Shown: piece by piece, positions 8,264 to 15,348 of the stretch
Layout of the letters: every line of letters starts with the position of its first letter
Numbering within the stretch: the stretch's first letter is position 1
Source of the DNA: Bacteroidales bacterium
GTDB taxonomy: Bacteria > Bacteroidota > Bacteroidia > Bacteroidales > ML635J-15
DNA length: 64,000 nucleotides
Reading direction: 5' to 3'
Assembly (NCBI GenBank): GCA_017551515.1
Contig: JAFZLK010000107.1
Location: 1 to 64,000, forward strand
Program-made: the position numbers and the translations under genes
Notes under the pieces: generated by a model
The model's input: the letters and a program-made list of their open reading frames with translations, nothing else
What the model was told of the DNA's origin: nothing
Database searches by the model: none

Positions 8264-9727
8264 TTAGTTCTGCTCCTTCTTCTTCGTAATGCTTTCCTTT
8301 ATCATACCCAATGCCGAACGCAAGTCAAGCACGCGAAGGGCAACTGCAACAAGCACGCAAACCAAAGCAACTCCACAAACGACAACCCAACGATTGTAAT
8401 CAATCATTGTTGCAAAATAAGCCATTGCTACAGAAACAATTACAAAGATTATTGTTACAATTGTAAATTTTAGGTTGAAATTGAACTTGAACAGACGGAA
8501 TGCAATGATGTACTGGCAAAGTCCTGTTGCGAGCTGTGTGACCATGCTCGAAATCGCTGCACCGATTACACCATAGTGCGGAATAAGTATGAAATTGAGA
8601 ATAATGTTGAGTACCATTCCACATGCAGCCATGATGTTCAAGTATTTAAGACTTCCGTTAGAGGTTAGCAGAGTGCCGAAAATGTAGGTTATGCAAATTC
8701 CAACAAAGCCCACCATCAATATTGACAACACTATTGAACTTGTTTCAACATGCTCGAAGTACATAAGCCCCATAATGTCGCCATTAAAGAAAAGGCAAAC
8801 GCTCATAAGCGCGATTGCCGGCACAAAAATAAGAACGAAAGCAATTTTGCACAGCCCTTCCACATTCTGTTTCTGCTTTATCATGCGTGCGAACATTGGC
8901 AACAACAGCACCGAGAAAAGGTAGGCAAACATAGATGCAGCTTCTAATATTCTAAACGCCTGCGCGTAGATTCCAGCCTGTTCCTTGCCATCGGGAAGCA
9001 TACGTTCGAGCATCACAGAGTCGATGCGGTTGTAGAACGCCATGAGAAGTATTAACAAGGCATACGGGAAACTCTGCTTTATGAATGCGATGAAGTATTT
9101 CATCTGGAAGTTGAGGCGAAAATGCTTTGTCTTGCTGAAAACGATTAGGAAAGCAACAAGTGCGGTAATGAAATATGCAGCTGTCTGCGTAAGTACAAAC
9201 CATTCGATCTTAATTGGTGTGTCGGTAACATGTCCCCAAACCAATATGCTACAGAAGATTATCATCAACAGACGGTCGAGCACCGAGAGCATACTGTCGG
9301 TTTTGAACATCTGCATACCGCTGACATTTGAGCGCAGATATAGCGTCATCGACTGCAGGAACTGGTTGACAACCAAGATGCCAAGGATTTTCATCTGTCG
9401 CAACTCATAACCTAGACAAAGTGCTATAACCATCGAAATTGCAATGTAAATCACCGCAAGTACTAGTCTAAGTGCCAATAAGTTGGATAAACTTTTGTCG
9501 AGTAAGTTTCGGTTTTGTGCAATGTTGCGGTTGTTAAAATTGGTAATGCCCATGTCGAGGATGATGTTGAGCAGGAGCGAGAAATTGAGCAGCGAAAAAT
9601 ATATTCCGAACTCCTCGGCACCGACAATATTCTGCACCGAGCGCTCCACTCCGAATATCCAGAAAGGTTTTACCAAGATATTCAGGAATAGGAGAAAGCA
9701 TAGGTTAATAATAAAGTTTCTCTTCAT
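8264..9727 (-). CDS. Wzx-like oligosaccharide flippase
   Basis: Polytopic inner-membrane protein of the MATE/MOP exporter superfamily, polysaccharide biosynthesis branch. 487 residues with about 12-14 hydrophobic segments spread over the full length. The N-terminus resembles lipid-linked oligosaccharide flippases (FWIFGVERSVQNIVG, then EEFGIYFSLLNFSLLLNIIL). It is predicted to turn lipid-linked sugar units across the inner membrane. Convergent with the glycosyltransferase at 7237, giving a small glycan locus. Which polymer is moved is not visible. Confidence 0.82.
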   Translation of the reverse strand: MKRNFIINLCFLLFLNILVKPFWIFGVERSVQNIVGAEEFGIYFSLLNFSLLLNIILDMGITNFNNRNIAQNRNLLDKSLSNLLALRLVLAVIYIAISMVIALCLGYELRQMKILGILVVNQFLQSMTLYLRSNVSGMQMFKTDSMLSVLDRLLMIIFCSILVWGHVTDTPIKIEWFVLTQTAAYFITALVAFLIVFSKTKHFRLNFQMKYFIAFIKQSFPYALLILLMAFYNRIDSVMLERMLPDGKEQAGIYAQAFRILEAASMFAYLFSVLLLPMFARMIKQKQNVEGLCKIAFVLIFVPAIALMSVCLFFNGDIMGLMYFEHVETSSIVLSILMVGFVGICITYIFGTLLTSNGSLKYLNIMAACGMVLNIILNFILIPHYGVIGAAISSMVTQLATGLCQYIIAFRLFKFNFNLKFTIVTIIFVIVSVAMAYFATMIDYNRWVVVCGVALVCVLVAVALRVLDLRSALGMIKESITKKKEQN

Positions 9728-9790
9728 CCTTAAAATTGGGCTGCAAAATTAAAACTTAAAACCGAATCCAAAAACCATAACGAATAATAT

Positions 9791-9820
9791 CCTAAAATGT
9801 TTTGTTGGTGTTGAAAAAAA
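9791..9820. repeat. left copy of 30 bp direct repeat around the DUF3990 cassette
   Basis: Begins CCTAAAATGTTTTGTTGGTG and is identical over 30 bases to 10871-10900, exactly 1080 bases downstream. The right copy carries the -33 part of the ferredoxin promoter. The left copy is not needed for the cassette, which has its own promoter at 9896. Confidence 0.8.
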
Positions 9821-9895
9821 TCTATTTCCCTAGTACATTGGCGTAAGTAATTGTTATTTTATGGCTAAATCTTCATTGAACTGAAATTCCATTGT

Positions 9896-9925
9896 TTGCA
9901 TTTAATAAAATAACTGCTAAATTTG
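9896..9925 (+). promoter_or_regulatory. promoter of the DUF3791/DUF3990 cassette (TTG-N19-TAAATTTG)
   Basis: TTG at 9896-9898 and TAAATTTG at 9918-9925 with a 19-base spacer, 25 bases before the first ATG of the cassette. Confidence 0.7.
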
Positions 9926-9950
9926 CAGTCGTAATTAAAATTGTCAGGTC

Positions 9951-10172
9951 ATGTCGCAAAAGACAATGTGGAAAATACAGTATATCAACTTATGTATTAA
10001 TGTTTTTGCACAAAAGCACCGCTTAACTTCGCAGGTGGCATTTCGCTATCTCCAACAGTACAAAGGATTGGAGTTCCTTGATTTATGCTACGAAGCCGAA
10101 CATCTACAGCCTTTGAACGATACCCAAGATTCCCTTAGGACTGTTTGTCGGCAAAATGGAGGTTCGATATGA
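9951..10172 (+). CDS. DUF3791-family small protein, likely antitoxin/partner
   Basis: 73 residues with the pattern INLCINVFAQKHRLTS..FRYLQQYKG..FL...YEAEHL, typical of DUF3791 proteins that sit next to DUF3990 genes in gut anaerobes. Helical, no signal peptide. Its stop overlaps the next start (ATGA at 10169-10172). It is predicted to bind or control the ADP-ribosyltransferase-like partner; that role is inferred from gene order, not from sequence. Confidence 0.7.
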   Translation: MSQKTMWKIQYINLCINVFAQKHRLTSQVAFRYLQQYKGLEFLDLCYEAEHLQPLNDTQDSLRTVCRQNGGSI

Positions 10173-10636
10173 AATTATATCACGGAACAAATACTGATTT
10201 TCTTACGATTGATTTGGAAAAATGTCATCCGTACAAGGATTTTGGTAAAGGTTTTTATTTGACCACTATTCATAGTCAGGCAATGGATAGGGCGATTGAC
10301 AAATGCAATACACTAAAACGAGGAACACCTATTGTACAAACATACGAATTTGATGAACAGCAATCTGAAATCTTGAAAATTAAACGATTTTCTAGCACAG
10401 ATGAAGATTGGGCACGCTTTATTCTTGGAAATAGGAATAGGAAAAACAAAAATTCCCATGATTATGATATAGTAATTGGTCCTGTAGCTGACGATGGCGT
10501 TATATCTTCAATTTTTCTTTACGAAACTGGAGTTATTGACATGAATACATTGATTGAACGTCTAAAATATGCTCGACCAAATGTCCAGTATTGTTTTTGT
10601 ACGAAAAAATCATTAGAATTATTGAAGCGATTATGA
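10169..10636 (+). CDS. DUF3990 protein, ADP-ribosyltransferase-like toxin candidate
   Basis: 155 residues. The start MKLYHGTN and the segment KDFGKGFYLTT match DUF3990, a family with an ADP-ribosyltransferase-like core (the YHGT strand and the GxGFY motif). Family knowledge suggests NAD-dependent modification of a target; target unknown. I choose the ATG at 10169 because GGAGG lies 7 bases upstream and it overlaps the previous stop; an upstream in-frame ATG at 10145 adds eight unrelated residues. The last gene of the cassette overlaps in the same ATGA style. Confidence 0.75.
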   Translation: MKLYHGTNTDFLTIDLEKCHPYKDFGKGFYLTTIHSQAMDRAIDKCNTLKRGTPIVQTYEFDEQQSEILKIKRFSSTDEDWARFILGNRNRKNKNSHDYDIVIGPVADDGVISSIFLYETGVIDMNTLIERLKYARPNVQYCFCTKKSLELLKRL

Positions 10637-10848
10637 AAAAGGCTGAATTTGAATTTGTTGTGCGTAGTATTGTAGAACAATTGGTTTCTTTTCTTATTGA
10701 GGACTACAATCTAGAAATGCTTGACGCTTTCGACAAGGTATATAATTCAAAGGTGATATTGTTGGTTCAGGACAAAAGTACAGGTTTGTATTTGCGAAGT
10801 GCCGCATACACATACGAATTTTTAAAAGAAGAACTCAATTTGCAGTAA
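10633..10848 (+). CDS. third small protein of the DUF3990 cassette
   Basis: 71 residues, all helical by appearance (FEFVVRSIVEQLVSFLIEDYNLEMLDAFDKVYNS...TGLYLRSAAYTYEFLKEEL). Proteins of this type often accompany DUF3990/DUF3791 genes. The start at 10633 overlaps the preceding stop; an in-frame start at 10591 would lie deep inside the toxin gene. Together with the gene at 9951 it could form a two-part antitoxin. Function not established. Confidence 0.65.
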   Translation: MKKAEFEFVVRSIVEQLVSFLIEDYNLEMLDAFDKVYNSKVILLVQDKSTGLYLRSAAYTYEFLKEELNLQ

Positions 10849-10870
10849 TTGGTAAAATTTTTAAAACCGG

Positions 10871-10900
10871 CCTAAAATGTTTTGTTGGTGTTGAAAAAAA
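10871..10900. repeat. right copy of 30 bp direct repeat
   Basis: Identical to 9791-9820. It overlaps the -33 region of the ferredoxin promoter, so it is most likely the original, resident copy. Confidence 0.8.
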
Positions 10901-10913
10901 ATAACTACCTTTG
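10885..10913 (+). promoter_or_regulatory. ferredoxin promoter (TTG-N18-TACCTTTG)
   Basis: TTG at 10885-10887 within the direct repeat and TACCTTTG at 10906-10913. The AT-rich leader up to the ATG shares 19 identical bases with the leader of the gene at 19451. Confidence 0.65.
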
Positions 10914-10957
10914 CCAGCGAAATTTTCAGTATTAATTAATATTTAAATTTTAAAGAA

Positions 10958-11125
10958 ATGGCTTATAAAATCAGTAACGACTGCGTATCTTGCGGTACAT
11001 GCGCTGGCGAATGCCCAACAGGCGCTATCAGCGAAGGAACTCCTTATGTAATCAATGCTAACGAATGTGTATCTTGCGGTACTTGCGCAGGTGCATGCCC
11101 AGTTGGTGCAATTTCAGAGGAATAA
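10958..11125 (+). CDS. 2[4Fe-4S] ferredoxin
   Basis: 55-residue soluble electron carrier, only 168 bases long. Two perfect copies of the cluster motif are visible: CVSCGTCAGECP and CVSCGTCAGACP, each CxxCxxCxxxCP, binding two [4Fe-4S] clusters. This is the clostridial-type low-potential ferredoxin used by pyruvate:ferredoxin oxidoreductase, hydrogenase or Rnf in anaerobes. Strong promoter upstream and an intrinsic terminator downstream make it a single-gene unit. The neighbouring cysteine and serine degrading enzymes yield pyruvate, whose oxidation would use such a carrier. Confidence 0.95.
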   Translation: MAYKISNDCVSCGTCAGECPTGAISEGTPYVINANECVSCGTCAGACPVGAISEE

Positions 11126-11146
11126 TAGCAGTCTGAAAAGAGATTG

Positions 11147-11176
11147 ATAGGTTGTCGGAATGGCAACCTATTTTTA
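11147..11176 (+). terminator. intrinsic terminator after the ferredoxin gene
   Basis: ATAGGTTG and CAACCTAT pair across a 9 nt loop and are followed by a T-rich run. Confidence 0.8.
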
Positions 11177-11188
11177 TTTTTTTCAGTC

Positions 11189-11255
11189 ATTCCACAAGTC
11201 AGAACATACACGCGATACGGAACGAGGAGCGTTGTAATGTTCGACTATGCGGAAT
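11189..11255. repeat. imperfect 19 bp inverted repeat
   Basis: 11189-11207 (ATTCCACAAGTCAGAACAT) and 11237-11255 are reverse complements apart from a few mismatches, with a 29-base loop. It lies between the ferredoxin terminator and the CWC protein. It may be a dispersed palindromic element; no regulatory role is evident. Confidence 0.5.
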
Positions 11256-11296
11256 CTCCTTAAAGAATGTTTGGTAAACTATTATTATTGAAAACT

Positions 11297-11485
11297 ATGC
11301 AAAAGACTTGTCCGGAATGCCACAAAACATTTGAATGTTCGCAAAGCGAAAACTGCTGGTGTACTCGTATCACCATTCCCGAAGATGTTGCCAACTATAT
11401 GAGAGACAAATACTTCGATTGTCTTTGCGAAGAGTGCGTAACCAAAATTTTAAAAAACAAAGAAAAAATTTTGTCAGGTAAATAA
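11297..11485 (+). CDS. cysteine-rich CWC-family protein
   Basis: 62 residues with the family pattern CPECHKTFECSQSENCWC followed by YFDCLCEECV, giving eight cysteines suited to binding zinc or a metal. Family function is unknown. I start at the ATG at 11297, just before the first motif; an in-frame ATG at 11267 would add ten residues. The promoter of the downstream tRNA gene lies in its last codons. Confidence 0.75.
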   Translation: MQKTCPECHKTFECSQSENCWCTRITIPEDVANYMRDKYFDCLCEECVTKILKNKEKILSGK

Positions 11486-11500
11486 AAAGCACTACTTTTG
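11471..11500 (+). promoter_or_regulatory. tRNA-Cys promoter (TTG-N19-TACTTTTG)
   Basis: TTG at 11471-11473 and TACTTTTG at 11493-11500 with a 19-base spacer, ending 11 bases before the tRNA. The -33 element sits inside the end of the CWC gene. Confidence 0.8.
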
Positions 11501-11511
11501 CAGTCCGCTAA

Positions 11512-11582
11512 GGTACCTTGGCCGAGTGGTGAGGCACCAGTCTGCAAAACTGGGTACTGCAGTTCGATTCTGCAAGGTACCT
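11512..11582 (+). tRNA. tRNA-Cys(GCA)
   Basis: 71-nt cloverleaf without encoded CCA. Acceptor GGTACCT/AGGTACC, D stem GCCG/AGGC, anticodon stem CCAGT/ACTGG with loop CTGCAAA (anticodon GCA), T stem TGCAG/CTGCA with loop TTCGATT. The discriminator base is T (U73), the usual identity element of tRNA-Cys. Confidence 0.96.
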
Positions 11583-11588
11583 CAAAAC

Positions 11589-11616
11589 AAAAAGACATCC
11601 GATTGGGTGTCTTTTT
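11589..11616. terminator. bidirectional terminator between tRNA-Cys and higA
   Basis: AAAAAGACA pairs with TGTCTTTTT around a 10 nt loop. The A/T symmetry lets it serve both the tRNA and the convergent higBA operon. Confidence 0.75.
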
Positions 11617-11618
11617 AT

Positions 11619-11930
11619 TTAAAACACAGCTGCAATTTTTCGTATTCCTTTTAGCATATCAATAAGCGATTTATCTTTTCTCGCTGTTTGCATATTGTAT
11701 TTCGTTTGAAGATACATTAATGAGTCTGCTGGCACATCAAGAACCGCTTCAAACATTAAGGCAGTCTTTGCTGTAAGTGGACGATGCCCATTAAGTATTT
11801 CATTTACAACAGAATATGTTAGTCCCATTCTTTCTGCCAATTGACGCTGACTGATGCCACGATATTCTATTTCATCTTTCAATACTTCCCCTGGATGTGT
11901 CGGGTATGCACCGTAACCTAAATTTCCCAT
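11619..11930 (-). CDS. higA: HigA-type antitoxin (XRE family)
   Basis: 103 residues. It begins with the HigA signature THPGEVLKDEIE and a helix-turn-helix (GISQRQLAERMGLTYSVVNEILNGHRPLT). It is predicted to bind the HigB toxin and repress the operon. It lies 11 bases after higB on the same strand, in the toxin-first order usual for higBA. A 19 bp palindrome upstream of higB is the probable operator. Confidence 0.85.
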   Translation of the reverse strand: MGNLGYGAYPTHPGEVLKDEIEYRGISQRQLAERMGLTYSVVNEILNGHRPLTAKTALMFEAVLDVPADSLMYLQTKYNMQTARKDKSLIDMLKGIRKIAAVF

Positions 11931-11941
11931 TTTTTCCTCCT

Positions 11942-12250
11942 TTATTTATAATGGTTTGACAATTCTATTATATTGCAGATGGTTATTCCATCTTTTTCTG
12001 ATGACTTAAATTCTATCCTATACTGGTCATTAACGCGTACAGATTCCAATCCTTCCTTATCGCCTATCAGTTTTTCGTAATGCAAAGCCTGATAGCGATA
12101 TAAGTCAGTAGTTTTATCAACAGAATCGAGAATATTTACCACGCGAATGTATTTCTTTACTATATAGGGTTGATAACGATGCTGTTTATCGTTTGCCTTT
12201 CCATAATAGAATAATTCACGAAGATAATCCTTTTCAAATTTTATATCCAT
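11942..12250 (-). CDS. higB: HigB-type toxin (RelE superfamily)
   Basis: 102 residues. Typical HigB features: basic N-terminal helix, central 'DLYRYQALHYEKLIGD' and the strand VNDQYRIEFK with terminal IIELSNHYK. Members cleave mRNA on the ribosome. I start at the ATG at 12250; an ATG at 12304 would add an unrelated YYYYF-type leader and overlap the promoter. Co-transcribed with higA. Confidence 0.82.
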   Translation of the reverse strand: MDIKFEKDYLRELFYYGKANDKQHRYQPYIVKKYIRVVNILDSVDKTTDLYRYQALHYEKLIGDKEGLESVRVNDQYRIEFKSSEKDGITICNIIELSNHYK

Positions 12251-12272
12251 CCACTCTATTAATTTTCGGGTA

Positions 12273-12315
12273 CAAAAATAATAATAATAAATCATAATTC
12301 GCAAAATTTGCGAAT
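12273..12315 (-). promoter_or_regulatory. higBA promoter and 19 bp palindromic operator
   Basis: On the minus strand TATTTTTG lies at 12280-12273, and the -33 TTG (12304-12302) falls within the perfect palindrome ATTCGCAAA-A-TTTGCGAAT (12297-12315). A repressor bound there would block the -33 element, fitting HigA autoregulation. Confidence 0.7.
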
Positions 12316-12437
12316 ATTTTTTACAAGTAGCTATAAAGCAATAGTTTACTAATTAAAATAACATCAATAAATCATTCTAATTTGTCAGCATATTTTTTTT
12401 CACTATTTTAGCACCCTAAATTTTAAAATTTAACAAG

Positions 12438-13334
12438 ATGAGAAAATTTTGTTTGTTCATAATCATTGCATTGGCAAGTGCGTATTCGTTTGCGCAAAAT
12501 GCATCTGTAACATTTGAAAGTGAAAGAGGCGAGCATTTCTGGGTATATGTAAACGGTAAGCAACAGAACCATCATCCGGAATCCTTTATACAAATTGACG
12601 GACTTTACGCCGACTGGGATTACAATATCCGCATAGTAATGGAGAACAAGCGCAGGTCGGAAATGTCAACGGTAATGCGACTTCATCATGGAAACAACAA
12701 CTATTCACTAAATTGCAATTCACGAAGCGGACAAATAAACCTTAATCCAAAACATGGCAATCCACCTCATCCACAAAATGGCAATCACGGTCAGCACGGC
12801 AATCATAATCAACAGCCGCCTCATGGTCAATATCCTCCCAACGGACAATATCCATCTCAAGACGGTAACTTCCCACCGCAGGGTCAGTACCCACCCCAAG
12901 GCAATTTTCCACCTCAGGGACAATATCCACCGCAAGGACAGTTCCCTCCACAGGGCGGACATCACGACCATCACAATCCTCCACAGAATCCCAACCAGCC
13001 ACCACAGGTTGTAGTTGTTGAACAAGCACCAGCTGAACCAGTAATAATGCCATGTTCAGAAGAAGATTTCATTGAAGCAAAACGCACCATTGAAAAAGCA
13101 GATTTCGAGCAGACAAAACTTACTATTGCAAAGCAGATAGTTGTATCAGAATTTATGACTGCAAGTCAGTTGGCAGAAATTGCACGCTTGTTCGACTTTG
13201 AACAAACAAAACTCGAATTTTTGAAATATGCCTACCAATACTGCTACGACCAGAACAAGTATTATTTGGTAAACAATGTATTCGATTTTTCTTCTTCGGT
13301 TGATGAGTTGAACAAATATATCAGCAGACAATAA
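12438..13334 (+). CDS. exported DUF4476 protein with Pro/Gln-rich linker
   Basis: 298 residues. Signal peptide MRKFCLFIIIALASAYSFAQ, then a small beta-rich domain (about residues 22-95), then a low-complexity linker of repeated PPQGQYPPQG-type units with His and Asn (about 105-190), then a C-terminal helical DUF4476 domain (about 205-298; SEEDFIEAKRTIEKADFEQTK and a related second half). Probably periplasmic or surface exposed; function unknown. The NYN gene follows after 10 bases and may be co-transcribed. The linker is coded by tandem near-repeats that could change in number. Confidence 0.8.
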   Translation: MRKFCLFIIIALASAYSFAQNASVTFESERGEHFWVYVNGKQQNHHPESFIQIDGLYADWDYNIRIVMENKRRSEMSTVMRLHHGNNNYSLNCNSRSGQINLNPKHGNPPHPQNGNHGQHGNHNQQPPHGQYPPNGQYPSQDGNFPPQGQYPPQGNFPPQGQYPPQGQFPPQGGHHDHHNPPQNPNQPPQVVVVEQAPAEPVIMPCSEEDFIEAKRTIEKADFEQTKLTIAKQIVVSEFMTASQLAEIARLFDFEQTKLEFLKYAYQYCYDQNKYYLVNNVFDFSSSVDELNKYISRQ

Positions 13335-13344
13335 TATCCTTATA

Positions 13345-14097
13345 ATGACGACAGAAAATAATAACTACAAAATAGCATTGTTGATAGATGCCGAAAACAT
13401 CTCTAACAAATATGCCGATGGTATAATGAACAGTCTAACGCGTTATGGCAGAGTGATAGTAAAAAATGCTTACGTGTCGGTTGACGACAAAGGTGCTGTT
13501 ACGCCCAATGCATGGATACATACATGCAAGAACAAAGGTATGCACCTAGTAACCCAAACACGCAATGCATCAGGGAAAAACTGCGTAGATTCGAAGTTGA
13601 TAATAGATGCAATGGATATATTGCACTTAAACACAGATGTCGATTGTTTCTGTTTGGTTTCGAGCGACAGCGATTTCACCACTTTGGCATCACGGCTTCG
13701 CGAGACTGGCAAGTACCTTATTGGAATGGGCGAGAAGAAAACCATAGTTACTCTTCGTAAGGCTTGCGACGAGTTTATTGAACTTGAACGAGTTACACCA
13801 GATGAATCACTTGACAAGTATCGTAAAGCTGTTGCCGAAGGCGAAGATGTGCCGCCAGTATCGAAGGAATTCATTGCCAGCGCCGTCCGCCGTATGGTTG
13901 CCGACAACATGGCAAACGACAGGGTTACAAACCTCAGCGAAATAGGATCGCGCCTGAAAAAGATGTATCCCGACTTCGACTCGCGAAACTACAAATTTTC
14001 GCAGTTGGGCAAGTTCCTTGCCTCGCTTGACGGCTTGAGCGTCAATAACTCCGAAGTCGAGTTGGTGGCAATGAAGAAGAAAAAAGGAAACAAATAG
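13345..14097 (+). CDS. NYN-domain nuclease-like protein with LOTUS/OST-HTH domain
   Basis: 250 residues. The N-terminal NYN (PIN-like) domain shows IALLIDAENIS, then VDSKLIIDAMD and LVSSDSDFTTLASRLRETGK, whose aspartates are the expected metal-binding acids of this RNase fold. The C-terminal part (about 165-240) has the winged-helix LOTUS pattern ending SQLGKFLASLDGLSV. The family (LabA-like) is thought to act on RNA. No signal peptide, so cytoplasmic. Its position after a secreted protein and before a glycosyltransferase gives no clear pathway. Confidence 0.83.
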   Translation: MTTENNNYKIALLIDAENISNKYADGIMNSLTRYGRVIVKNAYVSVDDKGAVTPNAWIHTCKNKGMHLVTQTRNASGKNCVDSKLIIDAMDILHLNTDVDCFCLVSSDSDFTTLASRLRETGKYLIGMGEKKTIVTLRKACDEFIELERVTPDESLDKYRKAVAEGEDVPPVSKEFIASAVRRMVADNMANDRVTNLSEIGSRLKKMYPDFDSRNYKFSQLGKFLASLDGLSVNNSEVELVAMKKKKGNK

Positions 14098-14117
14098 GCT
14101 AGTCCTTTCATATTGGC

Positions 14118-15212
14118 ATGATTATAACTTTGGCGATAATAACTGTCATTTATGCCTTGCTGATATTGGCTTTCGGTTATTATTGGCGTGAGGATGAAGA
14201 TGCTAAGTCGTTTTCGGCTGGTGCTGAAAAACCTCTGGTGAGTGTCATTGTGGCATTAAGGAACGAGGAGAAAAACCTTTCTGCATTGATTGACAGCCTT
14301 CTCGCACAGACATATACAAAATGCGAATTTGTTCTTGTCGATGACCATAGCGATGATAATTCTTTGGCTATTGCAAGATCGTTTTCCGATTCACGGATAA
14401 AAATTATTTCTGCCAGCGATGAGGTTATAGGCAAGAAAGCGGCATTGAAGTTAGGATATGAAAATTCATCAGGTGACATACTTTTTTTTACCGATGCCGA
14501 TTGCGTGCTAGGAAGTAGATGCATTGAAACAACCGTTGCAAAAATGCACTCCGAAAAAAGTCAAATGGTTTGTGGACCAGTGCGTTATTTTCATAAAAAA
14601 GGCTTCTTTCAGGGCCTTATGCAACTCGAGTTTCTTTCACTTACTGGCAGTGGTGCATCTGGATTTTTCATGGGACGACCTTTTATGTGCAATGGTGCCA
14701 ATCTTGCTATTGAGCGAAAAATTTATGCCGAAGCCGATTTAAATTCAAAGTATTCCTCTGGCGATGATGTTTTTTTGCTTCATTATGCGCATAGTAAGTA
14801 TAAGGTAGGTTTTGTTCAGAGCAGGGAAAGTATTGTCGAAACGCAAGGACCCGAAGGAATTTGCGACTTTTTCAAACAGAGGGTAAGATGGGCATCGAAG
14901 ACAGGAGGGTATAAGAACGGATTTGCCATTTTTGTCTCCTCATTGATTTTTTTGATGTCTCTTGCGCTGATTGTTGCCTTTGTGGTAGGTTGCATAACTC
15001 CAATATATTTTATAGTGTATTTCTGCTTGCTGATGATGAAGCTTGTAGTTGACACATATTTCATTATTCCAGTGTTGCGATTTTACCGCATGGGCAAATT
15101 ATGGTGGGCAATTCTTCCATTAACTATTATTTATCCGATTTATATTGTCTCTGTCGCTGTGGCAACGCTTTTTTATAGGCCGATGTGGAAGGGGAGAAGG
15201 GTTAGGGGCTAA
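14118..15212 (+). CDS. membrane family 2 glycosyltransferase
   Basis: 364 residues. An N-terminal membrane helix (1-22) is followed by a GT-A domain with VSVIVALRNEEKN, LVDDHSDDNS, FTDADC (DxD) and the QRVRWASKTGG motif (a QxxRW-like acceptor motif). Two or three C-terminal membrane helices follow. This layout is that of processive or polyprenol-type inner-membrane GT2 enzymes. Acceptor unknown. It follows the NYN gene by 20 bases. Confidence 0.85.
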   Translation: MIITLAIITVIYALLILAFGYYWREDEDAKSFSAGAEKPLVSVIVALRNEEKNLSALIDSLLAQTYTKCEFVLVDDHSDDNSLAIARSFSDSRIKIISASDEVIGKKAALKLGYENSSGDILFFTDADCVLGSRCIETTVAKMHSEKSQMVCGPVRYFHKKGFFQGLMQLEFLSLTGSGASGFFMGRPFMCNGANLAIERKIYAEADLNSKYSSGDDVFLLHYAHSKYKVGFVQSRESIVETQGPEGICDFFKQRVRWASKTGGYKNGFAIFVSSLIFLMSLALIVAFVVGCITPIYFIVYFCLLMMKLVVDTYFIIPVLRFYRMGKLWWAILPLTIIYPIYIVSVAVATLFYRPMWKGRRVRG

Positions 15213-15222
15213 GAGCTACGCT

Positions 15223-15262
15223 GTTTCTAGGTTTCTAAGTTTCAGTGTTTCTGGGTTTCTAT
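15223..15262. repeat. five tandem 8 bp GTTTCTNN units
   Basis: GTTTCTAG, GTTTCTAA, GTTTCAGT, GTTTCTGG and GTTTCTAT follow each other with an exact 8-base period, between the glycosyltransferase stop and the kinase promoter. Read on the other strand they give the AGAAAC words that also space the mini-hairpin arrays. Confidence 0.7.
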
Positions 15263-15322
15263 GCTATTTTTAAGTTTCTTTGGGTAAAGGTGATGATTTG
15301 AAGGATGATTTATATAAAATAC

Positions 15323-15330
15323 TAATTTTG
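15323..15330 (+). promoter_or_regulatory. -7 box TAATTTTG of the kinase gene
   Basis: Matches TAnnTTTG 18 bases before the ATG. A TTG lies 22 bases upstream, slightly long. Confidence 0.5.
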
Positions 15331-15348
15331 CATCCGTAATTTTCATCA

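Noticed and set aside
12720-13053. Long open frames opposite the DUF4476 linker
   Set aside because: They arise from the low-complexity PPQGQ codons; the plus-strand frame has the signal peptide and conserved end domain.
15223-15262. CRISPR-like array
   Set aside because: The period is 8 bases with no spacers and there are no cas genes in the window.
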